Positions 9,396 through 18,809 of a stretch of DNA of 64,000 nucleotides are shown here, one piece after another (the first letter of the stretch is position 1; each line of letters starts with the position of its first letter). This DNA comes from an uncultured Pelagibacteraceae bacterium (GTDB taxonomy: Bacteria; Pseudomonadota; Alphaproteobacteria; Pelagibacterales; Pelagibacteraceae). The notes below the pieces were generated by a model. That model made no database searches and had not been told where the DNA came from. It worked only from the letters and a program-made list of their open reading frames with translations. Location of the stretch: the NCBI GenBank assembly GCA_902532225.1, contig CACAHI010000001.1:1-64000 (forward strand), given 5' to 3'. Made by a program: the position numbers and the translations under genes.

Positions 9396-10840
9396 GCGAC
9401 TTGTTTCTTTTTTTCATAACTTGTTTTTAAATACTTACCGATTGACATGGCTGCATCTCTTCCGTCTTTAATCGCCCAAACAACTAATGAAGCTCCTCTT
9501 ACAATATCTCCTGCAGCAAAAACACCTTGTAAATTGGTTTCCATTGTATCAAAATCAGTTTTAATTGTTCCCCATCTAGTAATTTGAAGATTACTTTCGT
9601 TAAATAAATATGGAAGGTTTTCTGGATCAAATCCAAGAGCTTTAATTACAATATCTGCTTTTAAACTAAATTCTGAATTATTTTCAACAACTGGCTTGCT
9701 TCTCCCACTTTCATCAGGTTGTCCTAATTTCATTTTATCAATTAAGATATTTTCAACTTTATCAATACCTTCAAACTTCTTTGGGCTAGATAACCAAACA
9801 AACTCAACACCTTCTTCTTCTGCATTGAATACTTCTCTTGCTGAACCTGGCATATTCTCTCTGTCTCTCCTATATAAACATTTTACAGATTTTGCATTTT
9901 GCCTTATCGATGTTCTTACACAGTCCATTGCGGTATCTCCACCTCCTATAACAATTATATTTTTCCCTTGAGCATTAAGTGTGCCATTATCAAACATCTC
10001 AACTTTGTCACCTAATCCTTTTTTATTTGATGCTGTTAAAAAATCCATTGCAGGAAAAATATTTTTTAAATCACTTCCAGGAATTTCTATTTCACGAGGT
10101 TTATAAACTCCGGTTGCGATAAGTATTGCGTCATGTTTTTCTTTTAGTTCGCCTAATGTTGCATCTTTTCCTACTTCAAAATTTTGAATAAATTTTATGC
10201 CACCTTTTTTTAAAAGATTTGTTCTTCTTTCAACTACAAATTTTTCTAGTTTAAAATTTGGAATACCATATATAAGGAGACCTCCTGGACGATCATATCT
10301 GTCATAAATTGTCACTTGATAACCTTCTTTTCTCAATTGCTCAGCACAAGCTAATCCTGCCGGTCCTGCACCTATTATACCTATTGATTGTTTTTTTTCT
10401 GATTTAACCTTTATGGGTTCGATCCATTTATTCTCCCATGCATTTTCAGTAATAAACTTTTCTACGGATCCTATTGTTACCGTTCCGTGTCCTGATTGTT
10501 CAATTACACAATTGCCCTCGCATAATCTATCTTGGGGACAAATTCTTCCACAAACTTCGGGCATGTTATTAGTACTTTGTGAAAGTTCGTAAGCCTCCTT
10601 AAGTCTTCCTTCAGCTGTAAGTTTTAACCAATCTGGAATATTGTTACTTAAAGGACAATGAACTTGGCAAAAAGGAACTCCACATTGAGAACACCTACTA
10701 GACTGTTCTTTTGCCTTTTCATTTATGAATTCTTTATAGATTTCATTAAAGTCGTCCTTACGCTCAATAATCTCTCTTTTAGGTGGGTTTTGTTGACCTA
10801 ATTTTACAAATTTAAGCATTTTTTCTGTCATATAGATCAT
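9392..10840 (-). CDS. gltD: Glutamate synthase, small subunit
   Basis: NADPH-dependent reductase partner of GltB. The 482-residue protein has N-terminal 4Fe-4S cysteine clusters (SRCSQCGVPFCQVHCP and CGRICPQDRLCEGNC), an FAD-binding GIIGAGPAGLACAEQL motif (about residue 150) and a pyridine-nucleotide site with VIGGGDTAMDCVR. The start is uncertain: in-frame ATGs occur at codons 1, 4 and 8, and no clear ribosome binding site separates them; MLKFVKLGQ at codon 8 best matches the family's N-terminus. It is the first gene of the gltDB transcript. Confidence 0.95.
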   Translation of the reverse strand: MIYMTEKMLKFVKLGQQNPPKREIIERKDDFNEIYKEFINEKAKEQSSRCSQCGVPFCQVHCPLSNNIPDWLKLTAEGRLKEAYELSQSTNNMPEVCGRICPQDRLCEGNCVIEQSGHGTVTIGSVEKFITENAWENKWIEPIKVKSEKKQSIGIIGAGPAGLACAEQLRKEGYQVTIYDRYDRPGGLLIYGIPNFKLEKFVVERRTNLLKKGGIKFIQNFEVGKDATLGELKEKHDAILIATGVYKPREIEIPGSDLKNIFPAMDFLTASNKKGLGDKVEMFDNGTLNAQGKNIIVIGGGDTAMDCVRTSIRQNAKSVKCLYRRDRENMPGSAREVFNAEEEGVEFVWLSSPKKFEGIDKVENILIDKMKLGQPDESGRSKPVVENNSEFSLKADIVIKALGFDPENLPYLFNESNLQITRWGTIKTDFDTMETNLQGVFAAGDIVRGASLVVWAIKDGRDAAMSIGKYLKTSYEKKKQVA

Positions 10841-11009
10841 CTATATCTTATAGAATTAGTCATTTAAAGTCGATTTAGGTCAATAAAATTGACTTATATA
10901 TAATTTTTTCCTTTATTTTATAGCGTTTTTACCTTTTGTGCATATCTAATATGCTTTCAAGTAATTGCTTTATTTCAATAGTATTTTGTTTATTTAAATA
11001 AATATCCCT

Positions 11010-11777
11010 ATGGCTTTTTATTACTTAGAAATAATACTTTTATCTTTCATACAGGGATTTTCCGAATTTATTCCAGTAAGTTCATCTGCGCATTTAATAA
11101 TAGCTACAAATTTAGCAAATTTTGAAGTTGGTTCATTAGAACTTGATATAGGTCTTCACTTAGGTTCTTTGCTAGCAATAATTTTTTATTTTAGAAAAGA
11201 TTTAGTGAATATTTTTCATAATAAAGATTTAGCATACTTAATTTTTATTGGATCAATTCCACTAATAACATTGGGATATTTTTTATATTTTACAGGATTA
11301 ATTAATCATCTTAGAAATATTGAAATTATTGCATGGACAACTTTAATTTTTAGCTTTTTGCTTTACTATTCAGATAAATTTAAAGTTGAAAAAAAGTTTG
11401 AAAAAGATTTAAAAATCAAAAATATTATAATAATAGGTCTATTCCAAGTTCTAGCTTTAATACCTGGGGTAAGCAGATCAGGTATAACAATAACTAGTGG
11501 TAGATTTTTAAATTTTAGCAGATTTGATTCATCAAAAATTTCTTTTTATCTTTCTATACCAGCGTTAGCGGGTGCTAGCTGCCTAGGTTTAAAAGATATA
11601 TGGAATGGAGGAATTGAATTGAATAATTTAATATTATTCTCAATATTTTTTTCCTTTATTTTCTCATACTTTACAATAAAATTTTTTTTATTATATGTAA
11701 AAAATTTTTCTCTAAATTACTTCGTGTACTATAGGATATTTTTAGCTTTAATTTTATTTACAATTATTTATAGTTAA
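11010..11777 (+). CDS. uppP: Undecaprenyl-diphosphatase
   Basis: Integral inner-membrane phosphatase that recycles undecaprenyl pyrophosphate to the lipid carrier used in peptidoglycan and glycan synthesis. The 255-residue product shows both family signatures, GFSEFIPVSSSAHL near the N-terminus and PGVSRSGITIT in the middle, and about seven or eight hydrophobic segments. Length is typical. It converges on the DMT transporter and overlaps it by 14 bases. Confidence 0.95.
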   Translation: MAFYYLEIILLSFIQGFSEFIPVSSSAHLIIATNLANFEVGSLELDIGLHLGSLLAIIFYFRKDLVNIFHNKDLAYLIFIGSIPLITLGYFLYFTGLINHLRNIEIIAWTTLIFSFLLYYSDKFKVEKKFEKDLKIKNIIIIGLFQVLALIPGVSRSGITITSGRFLNFSRFDSSKISFYLSIPALAGASCLGLKDIWNGGIELNNLILFSIFFSFIFSYFTIKFFLLYVKNFSLNYFVYYRIFLALILFTIIYS

Positions 11778-12666
11778 CTTTTTTTATCTCAGGTACCAAC
11801 TGAGAAAACAAAACACCGATTAAGATAAAAGAACAACCTAAAATATTATTTAAATTTAATACTTGGCTTAATAAAATCCATGCTGCAAAAGTGGCAAAAA
11901 CACCTTCTAATGAAAAAATTATCGCGGCAGGTGCTGGGGTAATGTTTTTTTGTGCATAAATTTGCAATACAAAAGCAAAGCCACCTGATAAAATTCCAGC
12001 ATAAAGAATCTGAAACTTGTGAATTAAAATATTTTCAATTATTAATTCCTCAAAAATTAAACTTAAAATTATTGAGCAGACTGAAACAACTAAGGTTTGT
12101 ATTAAGCCAATTAAAATAGGCGTATTAAATTCCTTTATAATTTTACCGATAAATATTATATGTAATGCCCAAAAAATAGCACAAATAACAACAAGAGAGT
12201 CCCCAAGCCTTATTGTTGCATCTTGAAAGTTGGTTAATAAATAACCACCAATTACACAAAATATCGCAGAGGGCCAAACACTCCAATGAATATTTTTCTT
12301 AAAGAGAAAAAAAACAATTATAGGCACCATAGGCACATAAAATATTGTAAAAAATGCTGCGTTTGCAACATCTGTATAAAGCAATGCTACCTGTTGAAAT
12401 ACGGAAGCTAAAAATAAAAAGACTCCAATCAAAATTGACAGATAAAGAAATCTATTTTTGCCTTTTGAAATAATTTTTTTTGTTCTTGATTTTTCTAATA
12501 TTAAATAGAGTGGAATTAAAGCTATGAATCCAACAAAAAATCTTACAGCATTAAAAGTATATGGACCTATCTTTTCCATGCCTGTTTCTTGAGCAATAAA
12601 AGTTGTTCCCCAAATAAAAGTGCAAAGTAATGCACTAATAATAGAAACTGGCTTAGACATAGTCAT
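11764..12666 (-). CDS. EamA/DMT-family transporter
   Basis: A 300-residue inner-membrane protein with about ten transmembrane segments and the two EamA repeats of the drug/metabolite transporter superfamily (FIWGTTFIAQETG at the N-terminus and PAPAAIIFSLEGVFA in the second half). The substrate is unknown. Its ATG overlaps the aceF stop by 4 bases, so it appears to be the last gene of the pyruvate dehydrogenase transcript. Confidence 0.85.
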   Translation of the reverse strand: MTMSKPVSIISALLCTFIWGTTFIAQETGMEKIGPYTFNAVRFFVGFIALIPLYLILEKSRTKKIISKGKNRFLYLSILIGVFLFLASVFQQVALLYTDVANAAFFTIFYVPMVPIIVFFLFKKNIHWSVWPSAIFCVIGGYLLTNFQDATIRLGDSLVVICAIFWALHIIFIGKIIKEFNTPILIGLIQTLVVSVCSIILSLIFEELIIENILIHKFQILYAGILSGGFAFVLQIYAQKNITPAPAAIIFSLEGVFATFAAWILLSQVLNLNNILGCSFILIGVLFSQLVPEIKKVNYK

Positions 12667-13589
12667 ATCGCCAATTTATAAGCAAAATTTTTACCAAGAT
12701 TTTCTTTTAAATCATTGCAAAATCTAGCAGCTTCTGCTCCATCTATAATTCTATGATCATAAGAGAGGGACAATGGTAGCATAATTCTTTTTTTAAATTC
12801 ATTATCAATATAAACTTGCTTATAATATTTTTTGCCAATACCAAGTATTGCAACTTCTGGATAGTTGATTATTGGGGTAAAGAAAGAACCCCCGATTCCT
12901 CCTAAGCTAGTAACAGTAATAGATCCGCCAAAAAATTCTTTTTTATCAATTTTTAATTTTCTACACTTGTCACTAATTTCTTTTAGATGCTCACTCAATT
13001 GATTAAAGTTTTTTTTATCTGCTTCTCTAATTTTAGGAACCATTAAGCCATGCTTTGTATCAACAGCAACTCCAATGTGAAAATATTTTTTTATTGTAAT
13101 TTTACCTTTTTCTATCTCATCAATTGATGAATTAAAATTTGGAAATTTTTTTAATGAAGAGACTAGTGATTTTATAATAAAGACAAGTGGAGTAATTTTT
13201 TTTATTTCACCTGTAATTCGATCCTTCAATGATAATCTAAATTCCTCTAGTTCTGAAATATCTGCTTCATCATGATGAGTGACATGTGGTATTGATTTCC
13301 AAGAATTTGTAAGATTTGGTGCTGCTATTCTTTTAATTCTTGGCATGTCGATTACTTCAACTTCACCAAAATCAGAATGATCAAATTCTACTTTTAGATT
13401 TGTTTTCTCTTTACTATTTTCGCTATCTATTTTTGGATTGTTTAATTTGTTATTAATATAATTTTTAACATCATCATTGGTAATTCTTCCAGCTCTTTCT
13501 GTTCCTGGGATTTCACTTATGTTTGCCCCAAGTTCTCTAGCAAATTTTCTTGTTTTTGGAGTTGCAAATATTTTTTTATTAATAGACAT
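12663..13589 (-). CDS. aceF: Pyruvate dehydrogenase E2 without a lipoyl domain
   Basis: Dihydrolipoamide acetyltransferase, forming acetyl-CoA in the pyruvate dehydrogenase complex. The 308-residue protein starts directly with the peripheral-subunit-binding domain (about 8-47: ATPKTRKFARELG, GRITNDDVKNYI), then a short linker, then the catalytic domain ending with SYDHRIIDGAEAARF and its active-site histidine. No N-terminal lipoyl domain precedes the binding domain, whereas usual AceF proteins have one to three. The missing domain is found on the E1 protein immediately upstream, 3 bases away. The gene is co-directional with aceE and probably co-transcribed. Confidence 0.92.
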   Translation of the reverse strand: MSINKKIFATPKTRKFARELGANISEIPGTERAGRITNDDVKNYINNKLNNPKIDSENSKEKTNLKVEFDHSDFGEVEVIDMPRIKRIAAPNLTNSWKSIPHVTHHDEADISELEEFRLSLKDRITGEIKKITPLVFIIKSLVSSLKKFPNFNSSIDEIEKGKITIKKYFHIGVAVDTKHGLMVPKIREADKKNFNQLSEHLKEISDKCRKLKIDKKEFFGGSITVTSLGGIGGSFFTPIINYPEVAILGIGKKYYKQVYIDNEFKKRIMLPLSLSYDHRIIDGAEAARFCNDLKENLGKNFAYKLAI

Positions 13590-13592
13590 AAA

Positions 13593-16500
13593 CTATAATT
13601 TTGTAGGAATTGGTTTGTCTGGATTAATATTATATTTTTTTATTGCGTCTTTTGCATATTTGGAAGAAATAAGCTGCTCCTTTGCTAATACACTTAATGA
13701 ATAAGTTACTATATGTTCTTTATCTACTTCGAAAAATTTTCTTAAATTTTTTCTTGTATCACTTCTGCCGTACCCATCCGTTCCAAATGAATAAAAACTT
13801 TTGCTTGTAAAAGGTCTTATTTGATCGGCATTTAAGCGAATATAATCTGATGCTGCTAGCACTGGTCCTTCAGTGTCTAACAAGCATTTTTCGACAAAAT
13901 TTTTTTTATTTTTTTCGTCTGGATTTAACAAATTGTATCTTTCAATTTCAATAGCATCTTTTCTTAATTCACTGAAACTCGTTACACTCCAAACATTACT
14001 ATCAATTTTGTAATCATTTTGTAATATTTCTGCAGCTTTTATCATTTCTCTTAAAATAGCCCCTGATCCAAGCAATTGGATTTTTATTTTTTTATGATTT
14101 TTAAATTCTTTAAATAAGTACATACCTTTTAATATTCCTTCTTCGATAGATTTATCTTTTGGTATAGCAGGATGTGGATAATTTTCGTTCATAGTAGTAA
14201 TATAATAAAAAATATTTTCTTGTTTTTCATACATTCTTTTGAGACCATCTCTAAAAATTACAGCAAGTTCATAACCAAAAGTAGGGTCATAGGATTTACA
14301 ATTAGGTATTACTGAAGACATAATGTGGCTATGTCCGTCTCCATGTTGTAGCCCTTCGCCTGCTAAAGTTGTTCTACCTGAAGTAGCACCAATTAAAAAT
14401 CCTCTTGTTTGGTTATCTCCAGCAGCCCAGGCAAAATCCCCTGTTCTTTGAAATCCAAACATAGAGTAAAACAAATATATTGGTATCATTGAAATATCAT
14501 GATTTGCATAAGCGGTTCCTGCAGCAATCCATGAGGACATTGCTCCAGCTTCCGTAATACCTTCTTCTAAGACTTGTCCTTTTACATCTTCTCTATAAGA
14601 ACTTAATTGTTCTGAGTCTACTGGTTCATATTTTTGACCTTCATGAGCATAAATACCTATTTTTTGAAAAAAACCCTCCATGCCAAATGTTCTTGCCTCA
14701 TCAGGTATAATTGGAACTAAACGAGGAGCCACGTTTTTATCTCTTAATAAACTTGTTAACATTCTTACCAATATCATAGTTGTGGACATTTCTTTTTTAC
14801 CAGTAGACTCTTTCATTGCGCTAAAAACATCTTCTTGTGGAGTTTTTATAGCTTTTGCAAAAGACGATCTTTCTGGAAGATTGCCTCCTAATTTAATTCT
14901 ACATTCTTTTAAGTATTTTATTTCTGCAGAATTTTCAGGAGGTTTATAATATTCAATGTTTTTTACTTGCTCATCTGTTAATGGGACATCAAATCTATCT
15001 CGATAATATAATAAATCTCCTTCATCTAATTTTTTTTGTTGATGAGTTATATTTATACTTTCTCCAGATTTACCCATTCCATATCCTTTGATTGTTTTTG
15101 CAAGGATAACTGTTGGCATACCTTTACTTCTCATCGCCAAATCGTAAGCTGAATAAACTTTATGAGGATCATGTCCACCTCTATTAAGTTTCCAAATATC
15201 TCTATCTGTCATCTGAGATACCAAATCTAATAACTCAGGATATTTTCCAAAAAATTTTTCTCTTACGTAAGCTCCTCCTTTAGCTTTAAATGCTTGATAC
15301 TCACCATCAACGGCTTCTCCCATTCTTTTTATTAATAATCCTGATTTATCTTTAGCAAGTAAAGAATCCCAATACGAACCCCAGATGACTTTGATTACAT
15401 TCCACCCTGCTCCTCTAAATATTCCTTCAAGCTCTTGAATTATTTTTCCATTACCTCTTACAGGGCCGTCAAGTCTTTGTAAGTTACAATTAATTACAAA
15501 AATTAAATTATCTAATTTTTCTCTCGCAGCTAATCCGATCGCGCCCAAAGATTCCGGTTCGTCAGTTTCTCCATCTCCAAGAAAGCACCAGATTTTTCTT
15601 CCTTCATCTTTTAATAAACCTCTATTTATAAGATATTTATTAAATCTAGCTTGATAGATTGACATTATTGGTCCAAGACCCATTGAAACAGTTGGGAATT
15701 GCCAAAATTTTGGCATTAACCATGGATGAGGATATGATGATAAGCCACCAGGATTAACTTCTTGTCTAAATTTATCTAATTCTTTTTCCGTAATTCTTCC
15801 TTCTAAAAATGCTCTTGCATACATTCCTGGCGCACTGTGTCCTTGAAAATAAATTAAGTCTCCACCAAATTTATTATTTTTAGCTCTCCAAAAATGATTC
15901 ATACCGACATCGTATAAAGTTGCTGCAGATGCAAAAGTTCCTATATGACCGCCTAATTCTGGATTTTTTTTATTTGCTCTTACTACCATTGCAGCAGCAT
16001 TCCATCTAATTAAAGATCTTATTTTTCTTTCAATATTTTGATCTCCTGGGGATTTTGTTTCTTCTTCAGGTGAAATTGTATTTATATAAGGAGTATTTCT
16101 TGACAAAACCAAATCTGATCCCTCTTTATAAGAATGGTCTATTAGTTTTTTTATCAAAAATTGAGCTCTGTGTTTTCCGTCTTTTTCAAGGACTGCGGAA
16201 AGTGACTCCATCCACTCATTTGTTTCTATAGGATCAATATCACCATTTTGTACTATCTCGATTTTTTCGTCCCTTTTTTTATTTAAGTTTGTAGTATTTG
16301 GATTTTTGACTTCTTCTTTTAAAACTAAAGTTTTCTCTGCTTCTTGTATAATTTTTTCGGTAGAGGGAGGTATTTTTTCTTCAATTTTATTTTGTGGTAT
16401 TTCATCTGATTTAAGATCGTTTTTTAATGTAATGAGCAAGTCTCCTTTTGATACTTTATCTCCAATCTTTACGTTAACATTTTCTACTACTCCCTCAGAA

Positions 16501-16652
16501 ATTGATGGTACTTCAACACTGGATTTGTCGCTTTCCAAGGTAACTATTGGGTCATTTTTTTTTATTTTTTTTCCGGGCTCTACTAAAATTTCAATAATTT
16601 CTACTTTTTCGAAATCACCTATATCAGGAACTAATAATTTATTTTGCATCAA
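13593..16652 (-). CDS. aceE: Pyruvate dehydrogenase E1 (homodimeric type) with N-terminal lipoyl domain
   Basis: Decarboxylates pyruvate and acetylates lipoyl groups. The single uninterrupted 1019-residue frame begins with a complete lipoyl domain (about 3-78) with the modifiable lysine in ESDKSSVEVPS (K43). A charged, proline-containing linker (about 80-137) follows, then a full AceE-type E1 from about residue 138. The thiamine diphosphate motif GDGETDEPES begins at 359 and the NCNLQRLDGPV segment follows. AceE proteins are normally about 890 residues without this domain. With lipoyl-less aceF next door, this looks like a domain transfer from E2 to E1. Confidence 0.93.
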   Translation of the reverse strand: MMQNKLLVPDIGDFEKVEIIEILVEPGKKIKKNDPIVTLESDKSSVEVPSISEGVVENVNVKIGDKVSKGDLLITLKNDLKSDEIPQNKIEEKIPPSTEKIIQEAEKTLVLKEEVKNPNTTNLNKKRDEKIEIVQNGDIDPIETNEWMESLSAVLEKDGKHRAQFLIKKLIDHSYKEGSDLVLSRNTPYINTISPEEETKSPGDQNIERKIRSLIRWNAAAMVVRANKKNPELGGHIGTFASAATLYDVGMNHFWRAKNNKFGGDLIYFQGHSAPGMYARAFLEGRITEKELDKFRQEVNPGGLSSYPHPWLMPKFWQFPTVSMGLGPIMSIYQARFNKYLINRGLLKDEGRKIWCFLGDGETDEPESLGAIGLAAREKLDNLIFVINCNLQRLDGPVRGNGKIIQELEGIFRGAGWNVIKVIWGSYWDSLLAKDKSGLLIKRMGEAVDGEYQAFKAKGGAYVREKFFGKYPELLDLVSQMTDRDIWKLNRGGHDPHKVYSAYDLAMRSKGMPTVILAKTIKGYGMGKSGESINITHQQKKLDEGDLLYYRDRFDVPLTDEQVKNIEYYKPPENSAEIKYLKECRIKLGGNLPERSSFAKAIKTPQEDVFSAMKESTGKKEMSTTMILVRMLTSLLRDKNVAPRLVPIIPDEARTFGMEGFFQKIGIYAHEGQKYEPVDSEQLSSYREDVKGQVLEEGITEAGAMSSWIAAGTAYANHDISMIPIYLFYSMFGFQRTGDFAWAAGDNQTRGFLIGATSGRTTLAGEGLQHGDGHSHIMSSVIPNCKSYDPTFGYELAVIFRDGLKRMYEKQENIFYYITTMNENYPHPAIPKDKSIEEGILKGMYLFKEFKNHKKIKIQLLGSGAILREMIKAAEILQNDYKIDSNVWSVTSFSELRKDAIEIERYNLLNPDEKNKKNFVEKCLLDTEGPVLAASDYIRLNADQIRPFTSKSFYSFGTDGYGRSDTRKNLRKFFEVDKEHIVTYSLSVLAKEQLISSKYAKDAIKKYNINPDKPIPTKL

Positions 16653-16863
16653 ACAGCCTTGATTCTAGTCAGTTATTATTAAATTCATAGTAAAATTATT
16701 TGGACACAATTATATCAACTTTTAGTCATGGTAAAATGCGTAATTATATCATGTTCATAAATATAATAAAAAAAATAAAATTGTTAAATAATTCTAGAAA
16801 TTTAGACGGTAGATTTTGGATACAAAAATTGTTGCTAAAGAAAAGTTTAAATTCTTTAAAATA

Positions 16864-17976
16864 TTAATCTCTTTCTATACACATTGCAATTCCCATTCCA
16901 CCACCAATACATAAGGTTGCCAAGCTTTTTTTTGCATTTCTTCTAATCATTTCATGAATTAATGTAACTACAATTCTGCTACCTGAAGCGCCTATAGGAT
17001 GGCCTAAAGCTATTGCACCACCATTGACATTAACTTTTTCAGTAGGAATTTTTAATTCTTTAATAACAGCAATACTTTGTGCAGCGAATGCTTCATTGGA
17101 CTCGACTAAATCTAAATCATCTATATTCCATTTTGCTTTCTCCAAGGCTTTTTTTGATGCAGGTATTGGTCCTGAACCCATTAAAGCTGGCTCTACTCCG
17201 CATGTTGCCCATGATATAATTTTAGCTAGTGGTTTAAGACCTCTTTTTTCAGACTCCTCTCGACTCATTAACATTACAGCTGCAGCGCCATCATTTATTC
17301 CAGATGAATTGCCAGCAGTTACTGTTCCATTTTTTTTAAAAACTGACTTAAGTTCTGAAAGAGATTCTAATGTTACTCCAGATCTGGGGTATTCGTCAGT
17401 TAAAGAATCGTCATCAATTATTTCATCGTTAAATTTTTTATTTTTTATTGCTTCTAGAGCTTTTGTTTGGGATGACACTGAAAATAAATCTTGTTCTTTT
17501 CTAGTAATATCCCATTTCTCTGCAACATTTTCTGCTGTGATGCCCATGTGATAGTTGTTGAATGCATCGATTAGACCATCTTTAAGCATCACTTTTTGTT
17601 TACAATTAGTCATGCTTTCCTGTCCTCCAGCAATAATTACTTTAGAATCGCCTAGTAGGATAGATTGATATCCTGAAACTATTGCTCTTAATCCGGAACC
17701 ACATACTTGATTTATTAAATAACTAGTTTTATCTTTAGGTATTCCAGCTTTAATTGCTGCTTGTCGTGCAGGGTTCTGTCCCGTATCACCAGTTAAAACT
17801 TGACCAAAAATAACTTCATCTACTAATTGTGGTTCAATTTTTGATTTATTTAAAATATTTTTTATTACTTTTTCTCCTAGATCGTGAGCTTGAAATTTAC
17901 TAAACATACCTTTATATCGCCCAATTGCCGTGCGAAGGGCGCTGGTAAAAACTATATCTTTAGAATTTTTTGTCAT
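16864..17976 (-). CDS. Acetyl-CoA C-acetyltransferase (thiolase)
   Basis: Condenses two acetyl-CoA to acetoacetyl-CoA, or cleaves it in the reverse direction. All catalytic residues are present: the nucleophilic cysteine in NQVCGSGLRA (about C90), NEAFAAQS, the histidine in GGAIALGHPIGASG and the second cysteine in ATLCIGGGMG. At 370 residues it is about 20 shorter than usual. The loop after GGQESM is shortened, and so is the segment between FNDEI and DEYPR. The acetoacetyl-CoA synthetase at 31324 may supply substrate to it. It is a single gene on the minus strand, just left of the split tRNA. Confidence 0.9.
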   Translation of the reverse strand: MTKNSKDIVFTSALRTAIGRYKGMFSKFQAHDLGEKVIKNILNKSKIEPQLVDEVIFGQVLTGDTGQNPARQAAIKAGIPKDKTSYLINQVCGSGLRAIVSGYQSILLGDSKVIIAGGQESMTNCKQKVMLKDGLIDAFNNYHMGITAENVAEKWDITRKEQDLFSVSSQTKALEAIKNKKFNDEIIDDDSLTDEYPRSGVTLESLSELKSVFKKNGTVTAGNSSGINDGAAAVMLMSREESEKRGLKPLAKIISWATCGVEPALMGSGPIPASKKALEKAKWNIDDLDLVESNEAFAAQSIAVIKELKIPTEKVNVNGGAIALGHPIGASGSRIVVTLIHEMIRRNAKKSLATLCIGGGMGIAMCIERD

Positions 17977-18045
17977 ACAAATACAATAGTTGCTAAATTA
18001 CAAAATTACATTAAAAAATGTATGTGGTATATTAATACCAGTGTT

Positions 18046-18084
18046 GCGCCTGTAGCTCAATTGGATAGAGCGCTTGGCTACGGA
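18046..18084 (+). tRNA. tRNA-Arg(ACG), 5' half of a split host gene
   Basis: Contains acceptor strand GCGCCTG, a complete D arm (18055-18071), the 5' anticodon stem CTTGG and the whole anticodon loop CTACGGA with anticodon ACG (18080-18082). The next bases do not continue a tRNA. The missing 3' half is at 26086-26130. Joined at the shared loop, the two give a 77-nt cloverleaf with a perfect 7-bp acceptor stem and an encoded CCA. The gene was evidently interrupted by the element between them. Confidence 0.93.
18078..18084. repeat. attL core (CTACGGA)
   Basis: A seven-base crossover sequence identical to 26086-26092. The flanking bases differ on both sides (G and T here, A and C at the right copy), so identity is exactly the seven-base anticodon loop. 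Seven bases is the common overlap length for lambda-type tyrosine integrases. Confidence 0.85.
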
Positions 18085-18163
18085 TGTCCCGTTAAGAAAT
18101 AAATCTCTTCTATAAATAGCTTATCCCAACACGAATCGACTGGCAATAAAAATTTTATTTTTT

Positions 18164-18184
18164 GGGAACTCTATGGGAACTCTA
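18164..18184. repeat. Left arm-type integrase sites (two copies)
   Basis: Two identical copies of GGGAACTCTA at 18164-18173 and 18175-18184, 11 bp apart and so on the same face of the helix. The same word recurs five times near the opposite end of the element (25904-25977). Location, phasing and presence at both ends fit arm-type binding sites of the element's integrase, which has an arm-binding N-terminal domain. Binding itself is inferred. Confidence 0.7.
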
Positions 18185-18426
18185 CTAATTAAATTTATCT
18201 TTTAAAAATGAAACACCCTAACGCATTTTTTAAACAAGAAACACGCAACTTAAATAAACTATTTCTCGCACCAATTAATGTTTTTGTAAGTGCAAATTTC
18301 GCATTTAAAAGCTCATAGACGCACGACAATTGTTGTTGAGTACATCGAGTCAAAAATCTATTCAACGAGCAACTAGAGTCTATCTTTGGACTCGCAAACA
18401 CTATTTTAAACGCATACCTAAACCCG

Positions 18427-18576
18427 CGCCGCCTACGGCGTTATTGTATTCTCTTGATGCGATGCTGGATGCATCGCAAGCTCAGCTTCCTAAGGGAAGC
18501 TTCGCTTCGCTAACGGAGCTTCGCTCCGTATTGAGTTACTAAAGTAACTCAACTCGATCACCGCTTCGCGGTGATC
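18427..18576. repeat. Array of six consecutive GC-rich hairpins
   Basis: Six perfect stem-loops follow one another: 18427-18440 (5-bp stem), 18459-18477 (7 bp), 18484-18501 (7 bp), 18513-18529 (7 bp, loop TTC), 18531-18552 (9 bp, loop TAAA) and 18556-18576 (9 bp, loop TTC). A 10-base direct repeat GTGATCTCGT follows at 18571 and 18591, and a 14-base palindrome AAAAGCATGCTTTT lies further on. The stretch is much more GC-rich than its surroundings. It could be a replication origin, a structured RNA or a recombination substrate; sequence alone does not decide. Confidence 0.75.
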
Positions 18577-18809
18577 TCGTTTTAACATCCGTGATCTCGT
18601 AATAAAATTAGAGGTCCCAAAAGCATGCTTTTCGAATTTCGAAACTTTGTTTTAAGGTTAGGGTACCTAAACCAAATAAGGAATCTTTATAGTCTAACTA
18701 AAGAGTTTGATTCAGAGAGCTTTAGAGCTGAAAAACATATTGGAAAAAATAATAAAAAATTTTAATCGAATAGTGTTGGATTATCCTATATAAATTATTT
18801 ATTCGTGAC

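Noticed and set aside
16653-16863. Short frame starting at 16750 in the aceE-thiolase gap
   Set aside because: It stops after 20 codons and has no coding signal.
18046-18120. A rebuilt tRNA at the left junction
   Set aside because: Bases after CTACGGA (TGTCCCGTTAAG) do not pair with the 5' anticodon stem or acceptor strand, so the left copy is only a half.
18330-18542. Open frame on the plus strand over the hairpin array
   Set aside because: Its protein sequence is just a translation of consecutive palindromes, and no start signal is visible.
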